Source: Pseudomonas putida
Lineage (GTDB): Bacteria > Pseudomonadota > Gammaproteobacteria > Pseudomonadales > Pseudomonadaceae
Length of the DNA: 64,000 nt
Assembly: GCF_028682475.1 (NCBI RefSeq)
Contig: NZ_JANHLE010000020.1
Coordinates: 1-64,000 of the forward strand
Direction: 5' to 3'
Positions 34,116-43,054 of this stretch are shown here, one piece after another. Position 1 is the first letter of the stretch. Every line of letters begins with the position of its first letter. A model generated the notes under the pieces. It was given only the letters and a program-made list of their open reading frames with translations, did not search any database and had not been told where the DNA came from. The translations under genes and the position numbers were made by a program.

Positions 34116-36857
34116 ATGCCCTCGATCGATAGCCTGAAAACCCTCAAGACCCTGACGGTCGCCAACCGTCCGTATCACTACTTCAGCCTGACCGAAGCTG
34201 CCAAGCATCTCGGCGATCTGCAGCGCCTGCCGATGTCGCTGAAGGTCCTGCTGGAAAACCTGCTGCGCTGGGAGGACGGCAAGACTGTCACGGGTGCAGA
34301 CCTCAGCGCGCTGGCCGACTGGCTCAAGGAACGCCGCTCCGACCGCGAGATCCAGTACCGCCCGGCGCGGGTACTGATGCAGGATTTCACCGGCGTCCCC
34401 GCCGTGGTCGACCTGGCGGCCATGCGCGCCGCCATGGCCAAGGCCGGTGGTGACCCGCAGCGGATCAATCCGCTGTCGCCGGTGGACCTGGTGATCGACC
34501 ACTCGGTGATGGTCGACCGCTACGCCAGCCAACAAGCCTTCGCCCAGAACGTCGACATCGAAATGCAACGCAACGGCGAACGCTACGCCTTCCTGCGCTG
34601 GGGCCAGAATGCCTTCGACAACTTCAGCGTGGTGCCACCGGGCACCGGCATCTGCCACCAGGTCAACCTCGAATACCTGGGCCGCACCGTCTGGACCCGC
34701 GAAGAAGACGGTCGCACCTATGCCTTCCCCGACACCCTGGTCGGTACCGACTCACACACCACCATGATCAACGGCCTTGGCGTGCTCGGCTGGGGCGTCG
34801 GCGGCATCGAAGCCGAGGCGGCCATGCTCGGCCAGCCGGTATCGATGCTGATTCCGGAAGTCATCGGCTTCAAGTTGACCGGCAAGCTGCGCGAAGGCAT
34901 CACCGCCACCGACCTGGTGCTGACCGTCACGCAGATGCTGCGCAAGAAAGGCGTAGTCGGCAAATTCGTCGAGTTCTATGGTGATGGTCTGGCTGATCTG
35001 CCGCTGGCCGACCGCGCCACCATTGCCAACATGGCCCCGGAATATGGCGCCACCTGCGGCTTTTTCCCGGTCGATCAGGTGACTCTGGATTACCTGCGCC
35101 TGTCGGGTCGCACCGAAGAAACAGTGCAACTGGTTGAGGCCTACTGCAAGGAACAAGGCCTGTGGCGCTTGCCTGGCCAGGAGCCGGAGTTCACTGACAC
35201 CCTGGCCCTGGACATGCACGAAGTCGAAGCCAGCCTGGCCGGTCCCAAGCGCCCTCAGGACCGGGTTTCCCTGTCGCAGGTCAGCCAGGCTTTTGACAGT
35301 TTCCTCGGCTTGCAACTGCGCGTCTCGGCCAAGGATGTCGGCCGTTTAGAAAGTGAAGGCGGTGGTGGCGTCGCTGTGGGCAATGCCGACCAGGCTGGCG
35401 AGGTCAGCTATGAACACGAGGGCCAGCAGCATGTTTTACGCGATGGCGCGGTGGTAATTGCCGCCATTACTTCCTGCACCAACACCTCCAACCCCAGCGT
35501 GATGATGGCCGCCGGCCTGGTGGCGAAAAAGGCCGTCGAGAAAGGCCTGAAACGCAAACCCTGGGTGAAAAGCTCACTGGCCCCCGGCTCCAAGGTGGTC
35601 ACCGACTACTACAAGGCGGCAGGCCTGACGGAATACCTGGACGAACTGGGCTTCGACCTGGTCGGCTATGGCTGCACCACCTGCATCGGTAACTCCGGGC
35701 CGCTGGACGACGCCATCGAGAAAGCCATCACCGGCGCCGACCTCACCGTCGCCTCGGTACTGTCGGGCAACCGCAACTTCGAAGGGCGCGTGCACCCGCT
35801 GGTGAAAACCAACTGGCTGGCGTCGCCACCGCTGGTGGTGGCCTATGCCCTGGCCGGGAGCGTGCGCCTGGACCTGAGCAGCGAACCACTGGGTACCGGC
35901 AAGGATGGCCAGCCGGTGTACCTGCGGGACATCTGGCCCAGCCAGCAGGAAATCGCGGCGGCGGTCGCCAGCGTCAATACCGCGATGTTCCACAAGGAAT
36001 ATGCCGAAGTCTTCGCCGGCGATGCCCAATGGCAAGCGATCGAAGTACCGCAGGCGGCCACCTACGTCTGGCAGGACGACTCCACCTATATCCAGCACCC
36101 GCCGTTCTTCGATGACATCACCGGTCCCTTGCCGGTCATCGAGGACATTCACGGCGCGCGGATCCTGGCCTTGCTGGGCGACTCGGTGACCACCGACCAC
36201 ATCTCCCCGGCCGGCAACATCAAGGCCGACAGCCCGGCCGGCCGCTATCTGCGCGACAAAGGCGTGGAGCCACGCGACTTCAACTCCTACGGCTCACGCC
36301 GCGGCAACCATGAAGTGATGATGCGCGGCACCTTCGCCAATATCCGCATCCGCAACGAAATGCTTGGCGGCGAAGAAGGTGGCAACACCCTGTATGTACC
36401 GAGCGGCGAGAAGATGGCGATCTACGATGCAGCCATGCGTTACCAGGCTGACGGTACGCCGCTGGTGGTGATTGCCGGACAGGAATACGGCACCGGCTCC
36501 AGCCGCGACTGGGCGGCTAAAGGCACCAACCTGTTGGGCATCAAGGCGGTGCTGGCAGAAAGTTTCGAGCGAATTCACCGCTCCAACCTGGTGGGCATGG
36601 GGGTATTGCCGCTGCAGTTCCTTGCCGGACAGACCCGCAAGAACCTGGGCCTGGATGGCAGCGAACGAATCGACATTCTCGGCTTGAGCAGCGCACAGAT
36701 CCAGCCGCACATGAACCTGAGCCTGAAAATCACTCGTCCCGATGGCCGCCAGGAGCAGATCGAAGTGCTGTGCCGGATCGATACCCTTAACGAAGTGGAG
36801 TACTTCAAATCGGGCGGCATTCTGCACTATGTACTGCGACAATTGATCGCAGCCTGA
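34116..36857 (+). CDS. acnA: Aconitate hydratase A
   Basis: A 913-residue citrate/isocitrate isomerase of the AcnA/IRP family. Iron-sulfur cluster cysteines are visible in ITSCTNTSNPSVM and YGCTTCIGNSGPL. The substrate motifs TDSHTTMINGLGVLGWGVGG and QEYGTGSSRDWAAKG are intact. The ATG has a strong ribosome site (AGAAGGAG). AcnA is generally the stress-resistant isoform of the TCA cycle. A strong hairpin follows it. Confidence 0.96.
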   Translation: MPSIDSLKTLKTLTVANRPYHYFSLTEAAKHLGDLQRLPMSLKVLLENLLRWEDGKTVTGADLSALADWLKERRSDREIQYRPARVLMQDFTGVPAVVDLAAMRAAMAKAGGDPQRINPLSPVDLVIDHSVMVDRYASQQAFAQNVDIEMQRNGERYAFLRWGQNAFDNFSVVPPGTGICHQVNLEYLGRTVWTREEDGRTYAFPDTLVGTDSHTTMINGLGVLGWGVGGIEAEAAMLGQPVSMLIPEVIGFKLTGKLREGITATDLVLTVTQMLRKKGVVGKFVEFYGDGLADLPLADRATIANMAPEYGATCGFFPVDQVTLDYLRLSGRTEETVQLVEAYCKEQGLWRLPGQEPEFTDTLALDMHEVEASLAGPKRPQDRVSLSQVSQAFDSFLGLQLRVSAKDVGRLESEGGGGVAVGNADQAGEVSYEHEGQQHVLRDGAVVIAAITSCTNTSNPSVMMAAGLVAKKAVEKGLKRKPWVKSSLAPGSKVVTDYYKAAGLTEYLDELGFDLVGYGCTTCIGNSGPLDDAIEKAITGADLTVASVLSGNRNFEGRVHPLVKTNWLASPPLVVAYALAGSVRLDLSSEPLGTGKDGQPVYLRDIWPSQQEIAAAVASVNTAMFHKEYAEVFAGDAQWQAIEVPQAATYVWQDDSTYIQHPPFFDDITGPLPVIEDIHGARILALLGDSVTTDHISPAGNIKADSPAGRYLRDKGVEPRDFNSYGSRRGNHEVMMRGTFANIRIRNEMLGGEEGGNTLYVPSGEKMAIYDAAMRYQADGTPLVVIAGQEYGTGSSRDWAAKGTNLLGIKAVLAESFERIHRSNLVGMGVLPLQFLAGQTRKNLGLDGSERIDILGLSSAQIQPHMNLSLKITRPDGRQEQIEVLCRIDTLNEVEYFKSGGILHYVLRQLIAA

Positions 36858-36863
36858 ATCACC

Positions 36864-36890
36864 GGCCCGGCCCTTTGTGGCCGGGCCTTT
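36864..36890 (+). terminator. Terminator of acnA
   Basis: GGCCCGGCC and GGCCGGGCC are a 9-bp perfect stem around CTTTGT, followed by TTT, just past the acnA stop. Confidence 0.78.
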
Positions 36891-37163
36891 GCCGATTTGC
36901 TCCGCTCGCGGCAAGCGCCTGTTGCAAGCGGTGAGACTGCAGGCATGCGTGTCCTGGGTGACGCCAGGGGAGTCGTAGACCTCACATTTTCACCGAATAA
37001 TGGAATCTGCATGCCTAATGGCCTGGCTTACCGCTACGGCGGCTTGATCACCGCAGTACTCTGACATTTCGGTCTGAACCTGGCACATTTCGCCGGTTTT
37101 ACCTATCCGATGCTGATACCTTCGTGAACAGGCGGTCACTTGCTGACTTTTGCAAAATATCAT
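36891..37163. other. Intergenic region between acnA and aer
   Basis: About 270 bases without a convincing gene, REP or further terminator. It leads into the FliA promoter of aer. Confidence 0.5.
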
Positions 37164-37190
37164 TCAACAAACCCCCCACGCTGCCGATAA
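37164..37190 (+). promoter_or_regulatory. FliA (sigma-28) type promoter of aer
   Basis: TCAACAAA, an 11-base spacer, then GCCGATAA, which matches the -10 consensus completely. The -10 box lies 30 bases before the aer ATG. Confidence 0.85.
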
Positions 37191-37220
37191 CCCTCGAAAG
37201 CCTTGCGGATTGAACAGCTA

Positions 37221-38776
37221 ATGCGTAATAACCAGCCAATAACCCAGCGCGAACGGACTTTCCCAGCTCAACAACGCTTGATCTCGACTACCGATACCAA
37301 GGGTGTGATCACCTATTGCAACGACGCCTTCGTCGAGATCAGCGGTTTTTCCCGCGAAGAGCTGATGCGCGCACCGCACAACCTGGTGCGCCATCCGGAC
37401 GTCCCGCCTGCGGTGTTCGCGCACATGTGGGCCACGCTCAAGCAAGGCTTACCATGGATGGGCATCGTCAAGAACCGGTGCAAGAGCGGTGACCATTACT
37501 GGGTCAACGCCTACGTCACCCCGGTGTTCGAAAACAACCAGGTGGTTGGCTTTGAATCGGTGCGGGTCAAGCCGACTGCCGAGCAGGTCCGTCGGGCCGA
37601 GGCGTTGTACCAGCGCATCAACCAGGGCCGTCCGGCGATCCCGCGTCGCGACAAGTGGCTGCCGGTGGTGCAGGACTGGCTTCCGTTCATTCTGGTCAGC
37701 CAGGTCGGTTTCCTGATCGGTAACTGGCTGGGCCACTCCTGGGGCTTCGCCTTGGCCGCTGCCCTGTCGGTGCCTCTCGGCCTGATGGGCTTGAGCTGGC
37801 AGCAACGTGGCCTCAAGCGTCTGCTGCGCCTGGCCGAGCAGTCCACCTCCGACCCGTTGATTGCGCAGATGTACACCGACAGCCGCGGCGTCCAGGCACG
37901 TCTGGAAATGGCCATGCTCAGTCAGGATGCACGGATGAAGACCTGCCTGACCCGACTGCAGGACACCGCAGAACACCTCAACGAGCAGGCCCGACAGTCC
38001 GATACCCTGGCCCACAACAGTTCATCGGGCCTGGAGCGGCAACGGGTCGAGACCGAACAGGTCGCCGCCGCAGTCAACCAGATGGCCGCCACCACCCAGG
38101 AAGTGGCCAACCACGTGCAGCGCACCGCCGACGCCACCCAGGAAGCCAATCGCCTGACCGGTCGTGGCCGTGACATTGCCGGGGAAACCCGCGAAGCCAT
38201 CCGGCGGCTGTCGGCGAAACCGGCCTGACTGTCACCCAACTGGCGCGCGACAGCGATGAAATCGGCGGCGTGGTCGATGTGATCAAAGGCATTGCCGACC
38301 AGACCAACTTGCTGGCGCTCAACGCCGCCATTGAAGCCGCGCGAGCTGGCGAGATGGGCCGCGGCTTTGCCGTAGTGGCGGATGAAGTTCGTCAGCTGGC
38401 CCAGCGCACCAGCGAATCGACCGGGCAGATTCACGGCCTGATCGCCAAGCTGCAGCAAACTGCCAGCAATGCCGTACAAACCATGGAATCGGGTCATCGC
38501 CAGGCTGAAGAAGGCGTGGCGCGGGTGATGGAAGCAGACCAGGCACTGGTCGGTATCAGCGAAGCGGTGGCCAACATCACTGACATGGCCACCCAGATCG
38601 CGGCTGCCACCGAAGAGCAGACGGCGGTCGCCGACGAGATCAGCCGCAACATCAGCACCATAGCCGAGCTGGCTGACCAGACGTCCGAGCAGGCCCAGCA
38701 TTCGGCCTTGCTCAGCGAAGAACTGACGCGCACCGCGACCACTCAGTACTCGCTGGTCGAGCGCTTCAATCGTTGA
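37221..38776 (+). pseudogene. aer: Aerotaxis receptor Aer, disrupted by a 1-base deletion
   Basis: A PAS-containing energy/oxygen taxis receptor split by a frameshift. The first part runs to a stop at 38226-38228; the rest continues one frame away to 38776. The reading shifts near 38215, where TCGGCGAAACC would restore the frame as TCGGCGGAAACC. The join then reads RRLSAETGLTVTQLARDSDE, as in intact receptors. The N-terminal PAS domain (about 10-115) has the FAD-binding look (ITYCNDAFVEISGFSREELM, NLVRHPDVPP). Hydrophobic helices around 155-200 anchor it. The signalling tip IADQTNLLALNAAIEAARAG is in the second part. Restored, it would be 518 residues. Could be a true lesion or a sequencing error. 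Confidence 0.85.
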
Positions 38777-38781
38777 AAAAA

Positions 38782-38807
38782 CGGCGCACCCGCTTGCGGG
38801 TGCGCCG
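38782..38807. terminator. Bidirectional terminator between aer and the pseudouridine synthase
   Basis: CGGCGCACCCG and CGGGTGCGCCG are an 11-bp perfect stem around CTTG. An A-run before it gives the minus-strand gene a proper T-run; the plus strand lacks one. Confidence 0.85.
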
Positions 38808-38816
38808 ATTCCCGCC

Positions 38817-39704
38817 TTACCAGTCGAGCGTCAGCCGGCTTTCGAAAAACCGCTCTTCGCCGCTCAGCGGATCCTTGAAGCGCAAGCTCTGCGCCAACAA
38901 CTTCAGCGGTTTGCTGTAGTCATCCTGCTCCTGCAGCACCTGTGGATAAAAAGGATCGTTGCAGATACTCGCGCCCAGCGCTGTCATGTGCACACGCAAC
39001 TGGTGGGTCTTGCCAGTGATCGGCGACAGGCCATAACGCCAGAGTTCACCGTGCTTCTCCAGCACCTCAGCCAGGGTCTCGCTATTGCTCTGCCCTTCGA
39101 CCTCCTGCATACGGAAGAACGGCTCGCCACTGACCATGCGGCTTTTGTGCGTCAACGGAAATTCAAGCTGCGGCAAGGCCCGGGCAATCGCCTGGTAGCG
39201 CTTGTCGATCTGCCGGTTGGGAAACAGCGATTGATAGGCTGATCGGCTCTGGGGGTTGGCGGAAAACATCACCAGCCCGGCGGTATGCCGATCAATACGA
39301 TGCAACGGCACCAGGTGCGGATTGTCCAGGCGGCGAATCAGCCGCCGCAACAAGGTATGTTCGACATATTCGCCCGTAGGTGTGACGGGCAGGAAATGCG
39401 GTTTGTCGGCCACCACCAGATGCTCGTCGACATGCAGGATCTGCTCTTCGAACGGGATCGGCTTCTCGTTGGGTACTTCACGGAAATAGTGGATGCGCAG
39501 TCCCGGCTTGTAAGCCAGCGCCGCAGTGATCGGTTCACCCTGGGCATCCAGCACTCGCCCCCGGGCAATCCGGTCAAGCCATTGCTCGCGCCCGATGGCT
39601 TTGAAATGCTCGCTCAGGCAATCGAGCACGGTCGCCCAGTTGCCAGGTGGCAGGCAGACCGTGCTGGCTTGATGCTGGGCCGGAACGAAAGGGGCAATGG
39701 CCAT
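38817..39704 (-). CDS. RluA-family pseudouridine synthase
   Basis: A 295-residue pseudouridine synthase. The catalytic aspartate sits in LVPLHRIDRHTAGLVMFS, and the RluA second motif is in GLSPITGKTHQLRVHM. No S4 domain is evident at the N-terminus. Which RNA position it modifies cannot be told here. The start at MAIAPFVPAQHQ is likely; a frame extension of 10 codons exists. Confidence 0.88.
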   Translation of the reverse strand: MAIAPFVPAQHQASTVCLPPGNWATVLDCLSEHFKAIGREQWLDRIARGRVLDAQGEPITAALAYKPGLRIHYFREVPNEKPIPFEEQILHVDEHLVVADKPHFLPVTPTGEYVEHTLLRRLIRRLDNPHLVPLHRIDRHTAGLVMFSANPQSRSAYQSLFPNRQIDKRYQAIARALPQLEFPLTHKSRMVSGEPFFRMQEVEGQSNSETLAEVLEKHGELWRYGLSPITGKTHQLRVHMTALGASICNDPFYPQVLQEQDDYSKPLKLLAQSLRFKDPLSGEERFFESRLTLDW

Positions 39705-39754
39705 GGAAACGCTCGTGACAGATAGACCGCGCATTATCCCGCAAGCCTGGCGCC

Positions 39755-40066
39755 TCAGCCAGCCTCGGTTGCAGCGGCCTCGGTGAACTCCTTGAGCCAG
39801 CGCAACACCTCGACCGCCTCCCAGCGGCCGGGGTCGTAGAGCGCATACAACAAGCCCTGATAGCCGACCACATCCAGTGCACGGTGATAGCCGGCCCGCT
39901 GAAACAGCGCTTCGATTTCAGCAAAACAGGTATTGAAGTGCAGTTTGTTGAAAGGCGTCTTGCCCTCCAGCACCAGACCATCGAGGCGCAACTCGAGCAC
40001 CGCCTCGCTCACCATGGCGGTGGACATGCGATTGACGGTGTATTTTAGTTGTTCGACATTGACCAT
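39755..40066 (-). CDS. Conserved hypothetical protein
   Basis: A 103-residue soluble protein (VNVEQLKYTVNRMSTAMVSE at the N-terminus; DVVGYQGLLYALYDPGRWEA towards the C-terminus). I recognise no catalytic motif. GAGG lies 9 bases before the ATG at 40066. An A/T-rich stretch directly upstream contains TATTTATATACAG, probably the promoter. Function unknown. Confidence 0.7.
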   Translation of the reverse strand: MVNVEQLKYTVNRMSTAMVSEAVLELRLDGLVLEGKTPFNKLHFNTCFAEIEALFQRAGYHRALDVVGYQGLLYALYDPGRWEAVEVLRWLKEFTEAAATEAG

Positions 40067-40154
40067 GATCTGCATCCTCGAGGTAAACGCCACCTCAATA
40101 CTGTATTTATATACAGCATATTCAGAGTTGGAGGATACGTCAATCAAGCGCTAC

Positions 40155-40586
40155 TCAGACCAGCCCCGGAAGGTAGCCGGTCCCCTTGCGGATGGTCAGG
40201 AGTTGCCGCCGTTCGGCCGCCACGGCGAGCCCTACATGCACCCATTGATCGAATTCGAGAATCAGCTGATCGAACATCAACGGACTGTCGGACACACGCT
40301 GCGCCAACTCACGAGGTGTCAGGCCGGGGACATTGATATCCGCCGCCAGACCGTCGACATGGGCACTCTGCACCGACCCACCAATGACTTCATTCAACTG
40401 GTTGCAGCGAAAACCGCTGCTGACCAGCACCGGCTGGTTGACCAACTGACGTACTTGTTCCAGAAAAGCGCACAGACGGCGAAGATTAATCAGGGTCTCG
40501 GCATTCGGGGAGTTGTCGATATTCAGGCGCGCGGCATTCTCCGACACCGTCATTTCGGCCAGGGTGAAGTGTTCGCTCAGGTACAT
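40155..40586 (-). CDS. Peptidase M15-type D-alanyl-D-alanine carboxypeptidase domain protein
   Basis: A 143-residue stand-alone M15A fold. The zinc ligands are seen as SAHVDGLAADINV (His...Asp) and WVHVGL (second His). A GAAxF-like opening YLSEHFTLAEMT and VSSGFRCNQLNEVIGG also fit. It lacks a signal peptide, like phage endolysins of this class, but no phage genes are near. AAGGAG is placed well before the ATG. Confidence 0.82.
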   Translation of the reverse strand: MYLSEHFTLAEMTVSENAARLNIDNSPNAETLINLRRLCAFLEQVRQLVNQPVLVSSGFRCNQLNEVIGGSVQSAHVDGLAADINVPGLTPRELAQRVSDSPLMFDQLILEFDQWVHVGLAVAAERRQLLTIRKGTGYLPGLV

Positions 40587-40681
40587 GGTCCGCTCCTTGG
40601 CATGCGTAAGAACATCCAAGGATTGTCCACCCCCGCGCCCGGCCGCGCACGACAGGAAGTTTGTCCAGCCAGGCAGCTAGT

Positions 40682-40918
40682 TCAATGCAGAAAAGCCACC
40701 ACTTGATCAGCATCAAACGGCCAGTTCAGCTCGGCTCCGGTATCACAGCGGCGCAGCACCGGGATCTTCAGCGCGTATTTCTCGAGCCAGATTTCGTCGT
40801 CGGCAATATCGACCAGCTCAACCAGCAGACCATGCTCGACAAAGGGCATCAACAACGCTTCGGCCACTTCACACAGGTGACAACCCAGGGTGCCGAACAG
40901 TTGGCATTCAGGAGGCAT
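40682..40918 (-). CDS. Glutaredoxin-like protein (thioredoxin fold)
   Basis: A 78-residue protein with an FGTLGCHLCEVAEALL motif (C-x-x-C near the N-terminus) and a cis-Pro region KIPVLRR, matching the DUF836/glutaredoxin-like family. Likely a small thiol redox protein. Ribosome site weak. Confidence 0.83.
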   Translation of the reverse strand: MPPECQLFGTLGCHLCEVAEALLMPFVEHGLLVELVDIADDEIWLEKYALKIPVLRRCDTGAELNWPFDADQVVAFLH

Positions 40919-41095
40919 TTACAGGTACCGGCAGATGTAAGAAAAGACCATTATTCTAGGTCTGCAACCCAGCGCAGTCGAGCACGGTCCCTGGATACGC
41001 CGTCGCCACTCGGCTGCTGATTCAGATCAGCGCACGTGTAACCGCTATCGTTCAGACTGAGTGGTTTTTTATCGTTTTGCTACAGGGAGTGTTTC

Positions 41096-43054
41096 GTGTT
41101 TGCCAACCTATTAATCATCCTGGCCTCGTCACTGGTGGTCATTGCCTTCTTCAGGCGCCTGAAGTTGCCCCCTGTGCTGGGCTATCTGTGTGTTGGCCTG
41201 TTTGTCGGTCCGACGGCCCTGAACTGGGTCAATGAAAGCGAAGAGTTACCCGACCTGGCCGAAATGGGTGTGGTATTCCTGCTGTTCTCACTGGGCCTGG
41301 AATTTTCCCTTTCGAAGATGCTCGCCCTGCGCAAGGTGGTGTTTGGCCTGGGCAGCCTGCAGGTGATCTGCTCGGCGATTCTCCTCGCGGGGCTTCTGGC
41401 GCTGCTCGACATGCCCGCCAATGTAGCGCTGCTGCTGGGTGCGGGGCTTGCGCTGTCATCCACGGCAATTGTCAGCAAGGAACTGACCAGCCTCGGGGAG
41501 ATTTTCAGCAGTCACGGGCAAAACGCTATTGGCGTACTGCTGTTCCAGGATGTGGTGGCCGTGTTGCTGCTGACCCTGGTTCCGGTGTTCGCCGGCGAAG
41601 GCGGCCAAGCCTGGTACTGGGCCCTGCCGCTGACCTTGGGCAAAACCGTGATCCTCTTCGTCGGTCTGTTGCTGGCCAGCCGCTGGTTGCTGCCGCGCCT
41701 GTTTCACGAAGTGGCCAGCTCCCATTCGGCGGAGCTGTTCGTGTTGCTGGCACTGGTCATTGTCCTGCTGACTGCCTGGCTGACCCACCTGCTTGGCCTG
41801 TCGCCGGCGCTGGGCGCCTTCCTGGCCGGCATGCTGCTGGGTGAGAGTAACTATCGCCATCAGATCGAAGCAGACATCCGCCCGTTCCGCGACATTCTTC
41901 TGGGGCTGTTTTTTGTCAGCATCGGCATGCTCATCGACCTGCAGCTGTTTGCCACCCATGGCCTGGAAATTATTGCCCTGACCTTGGGCCTGCTGCTGGT
42001 CAAAGGCTGCGTGGTCGCGGCACTGGTCCGGGTGCGTGGCAGCGATGCCGAAACCGCCTGGCGCAGTGGCCTGGCCCTGGCTCAGGGTGGCGAGTTCTGT
42101 TTCGCCCTGATGGCACAGATGCAGCAAACCCATTTGCTGCCCGAAGCCCTTGGCAATCTGTTGCTGGCCGCGACCTTCTGCTCAATGCTGGTCACTCCGC
42201 TGCTACTGCGCGCCGCCCCCAGCATTGCCGCCCACTTGCACCGCAAGCCCAATCAGGAAGTCCAGCTGGAGGCCATCGAAGCGCAAAGCGCCTCAATGAG
42301 CGGACACGTGCTGATCTGCGGCTATGGCCGGGTTGGACAATCGATCGGGCGCTTCCTGCGCCGTGAAAACATCCCCTTCATTGCCCTGGATGACGACCCG
42401 GTAAGGGTTCAGGAAGCTGCGGCTGGCGAAAGCAGCGTGCACTACGGCGACTCAAGGCGCGGCGAATTGCTCAGCGCCATCGGCCTTGAGCGTGCACGCC
42501 TGCTGGTGATTGCGGTGGATAAAACCGACATCGCCATGAGCGTGCTCAAAGCGGCGCGTGAACGTCACGCCCAGGTGCAGATCCTGGTGCGTACCCGTGA
42601 CGACAGCCAGCGTGAAGAGCTGCGGGCGGCAGGTGCCACCGCCGTTGTACCCGAGCTGCTGGAGTCGAGCCTGATGCTCGCTTCCCATGCACTGGTCATG
42701 CTCGGTCTGCCAATGGACCACGTACAGGCGCGCATCGACGAAGTGCGCCAGACCCGCTACCGCATGCTCCAGGCGTTCTATCAGGGCGCCCAGACCAGCC
42801 CGGTCGACAGCGAAGGCCTGCCCAAAGCGATGATGCATGCGGTCAACCTTGGCGCCGAGGCCTACGCCTGCGGACGCCCTCTGACCGAACTGGACCTGCA
42901 GCAGTTCGGTGTCGAGCTGCAGGCCGTACAACGCAATGGCGAAGAGCTGGCAATGAGTGCCGACACCTGCCTGCATGCCGGCGATGCCGTGCTGCTCAGC
43001 GGCCCGCTGCATGCCCTGGCAGCCTGTGAGGCACGGCTGGTCGCCGGGCGCTGA
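41096..43054 (+). CDS. CPA2 monovalent cation:proton antiporter (KefB/KefC type)
   Basis: 652 residues: an antiporter domain of about 12-13 helices (residues 1-380), then a TrkA-N (RCK) domain with the NAD-binding motif HVLICGYGRVGQSIGRFLRR, and a TrkA-C domain at the end. This is the Kef potassium-efflux arrangement, usually gated by nucleotide or glutathione adducts. The start is GTG at 41096 with AGGGAG 7 bases upstream. It abuts the amt stop codon tail to tail. Confidence 0.92.
   Translation: MFANLLIILASSLVVIAFFRRLKLPPVLGYLCVGLFVGPTALNWVNESEELPDLAEMGVVFLLFSLGLEFSLSKMLALRKVVFGLGSLQVICSAILLAGLLALLDMPANVALLLGAGLALSSTAIVSKELTSLGEIFSSHGQNAIGVLLFQDVVAVLLLTLVPVFAGEGGQAWYWALPLTLGKTVILFVGLLLASRWLLPRLFHEVASSHSAELFVLLALVIVLLTAWLTHLLGLSPALGAFLAGMLLGESNYRHQIEADIRPFRDILLGLFFVSIGMLIDLQLFATHGLEIIALTLGLLLVKGCVVAALVRVRGSDAETAWRSGLALAQGGEFCFALMAQMQQTHLLPEALGNLLLAATFCSMLVTPLLLRAAPSIAAHLHRKPNQEVQLEAIEAQSASMSGHVLICGYGRVGQSIGRFLRRENIPFIALDDDPVRVQEAAAGESSVHYGDSRRGELLSAIGLERARLLVIAVDKTDIAMSVLKAARERHAQVQILVRTRDDSQREELRAAGATAVVPELLESSLMLASHALVMLGLPMDHVQARIDEVRQTRYRMLQAFYQGAQTSPVDSEGLPKAMMHAVNLGAEAYACGRPLTELDLQQFGVELQAVQRNGEELAMSADTCLHAGDAVLLSGPLHALAACEARLVAGR

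Noticed and set aside
40155..40586. Phage lysis module, suggested by the M15 peptidase
   Set aside because: No holin, spanin, tail or integrase genes are adjacent; the YqjE-type gene at 44882 is a housekeeping family despite its holin-like name.
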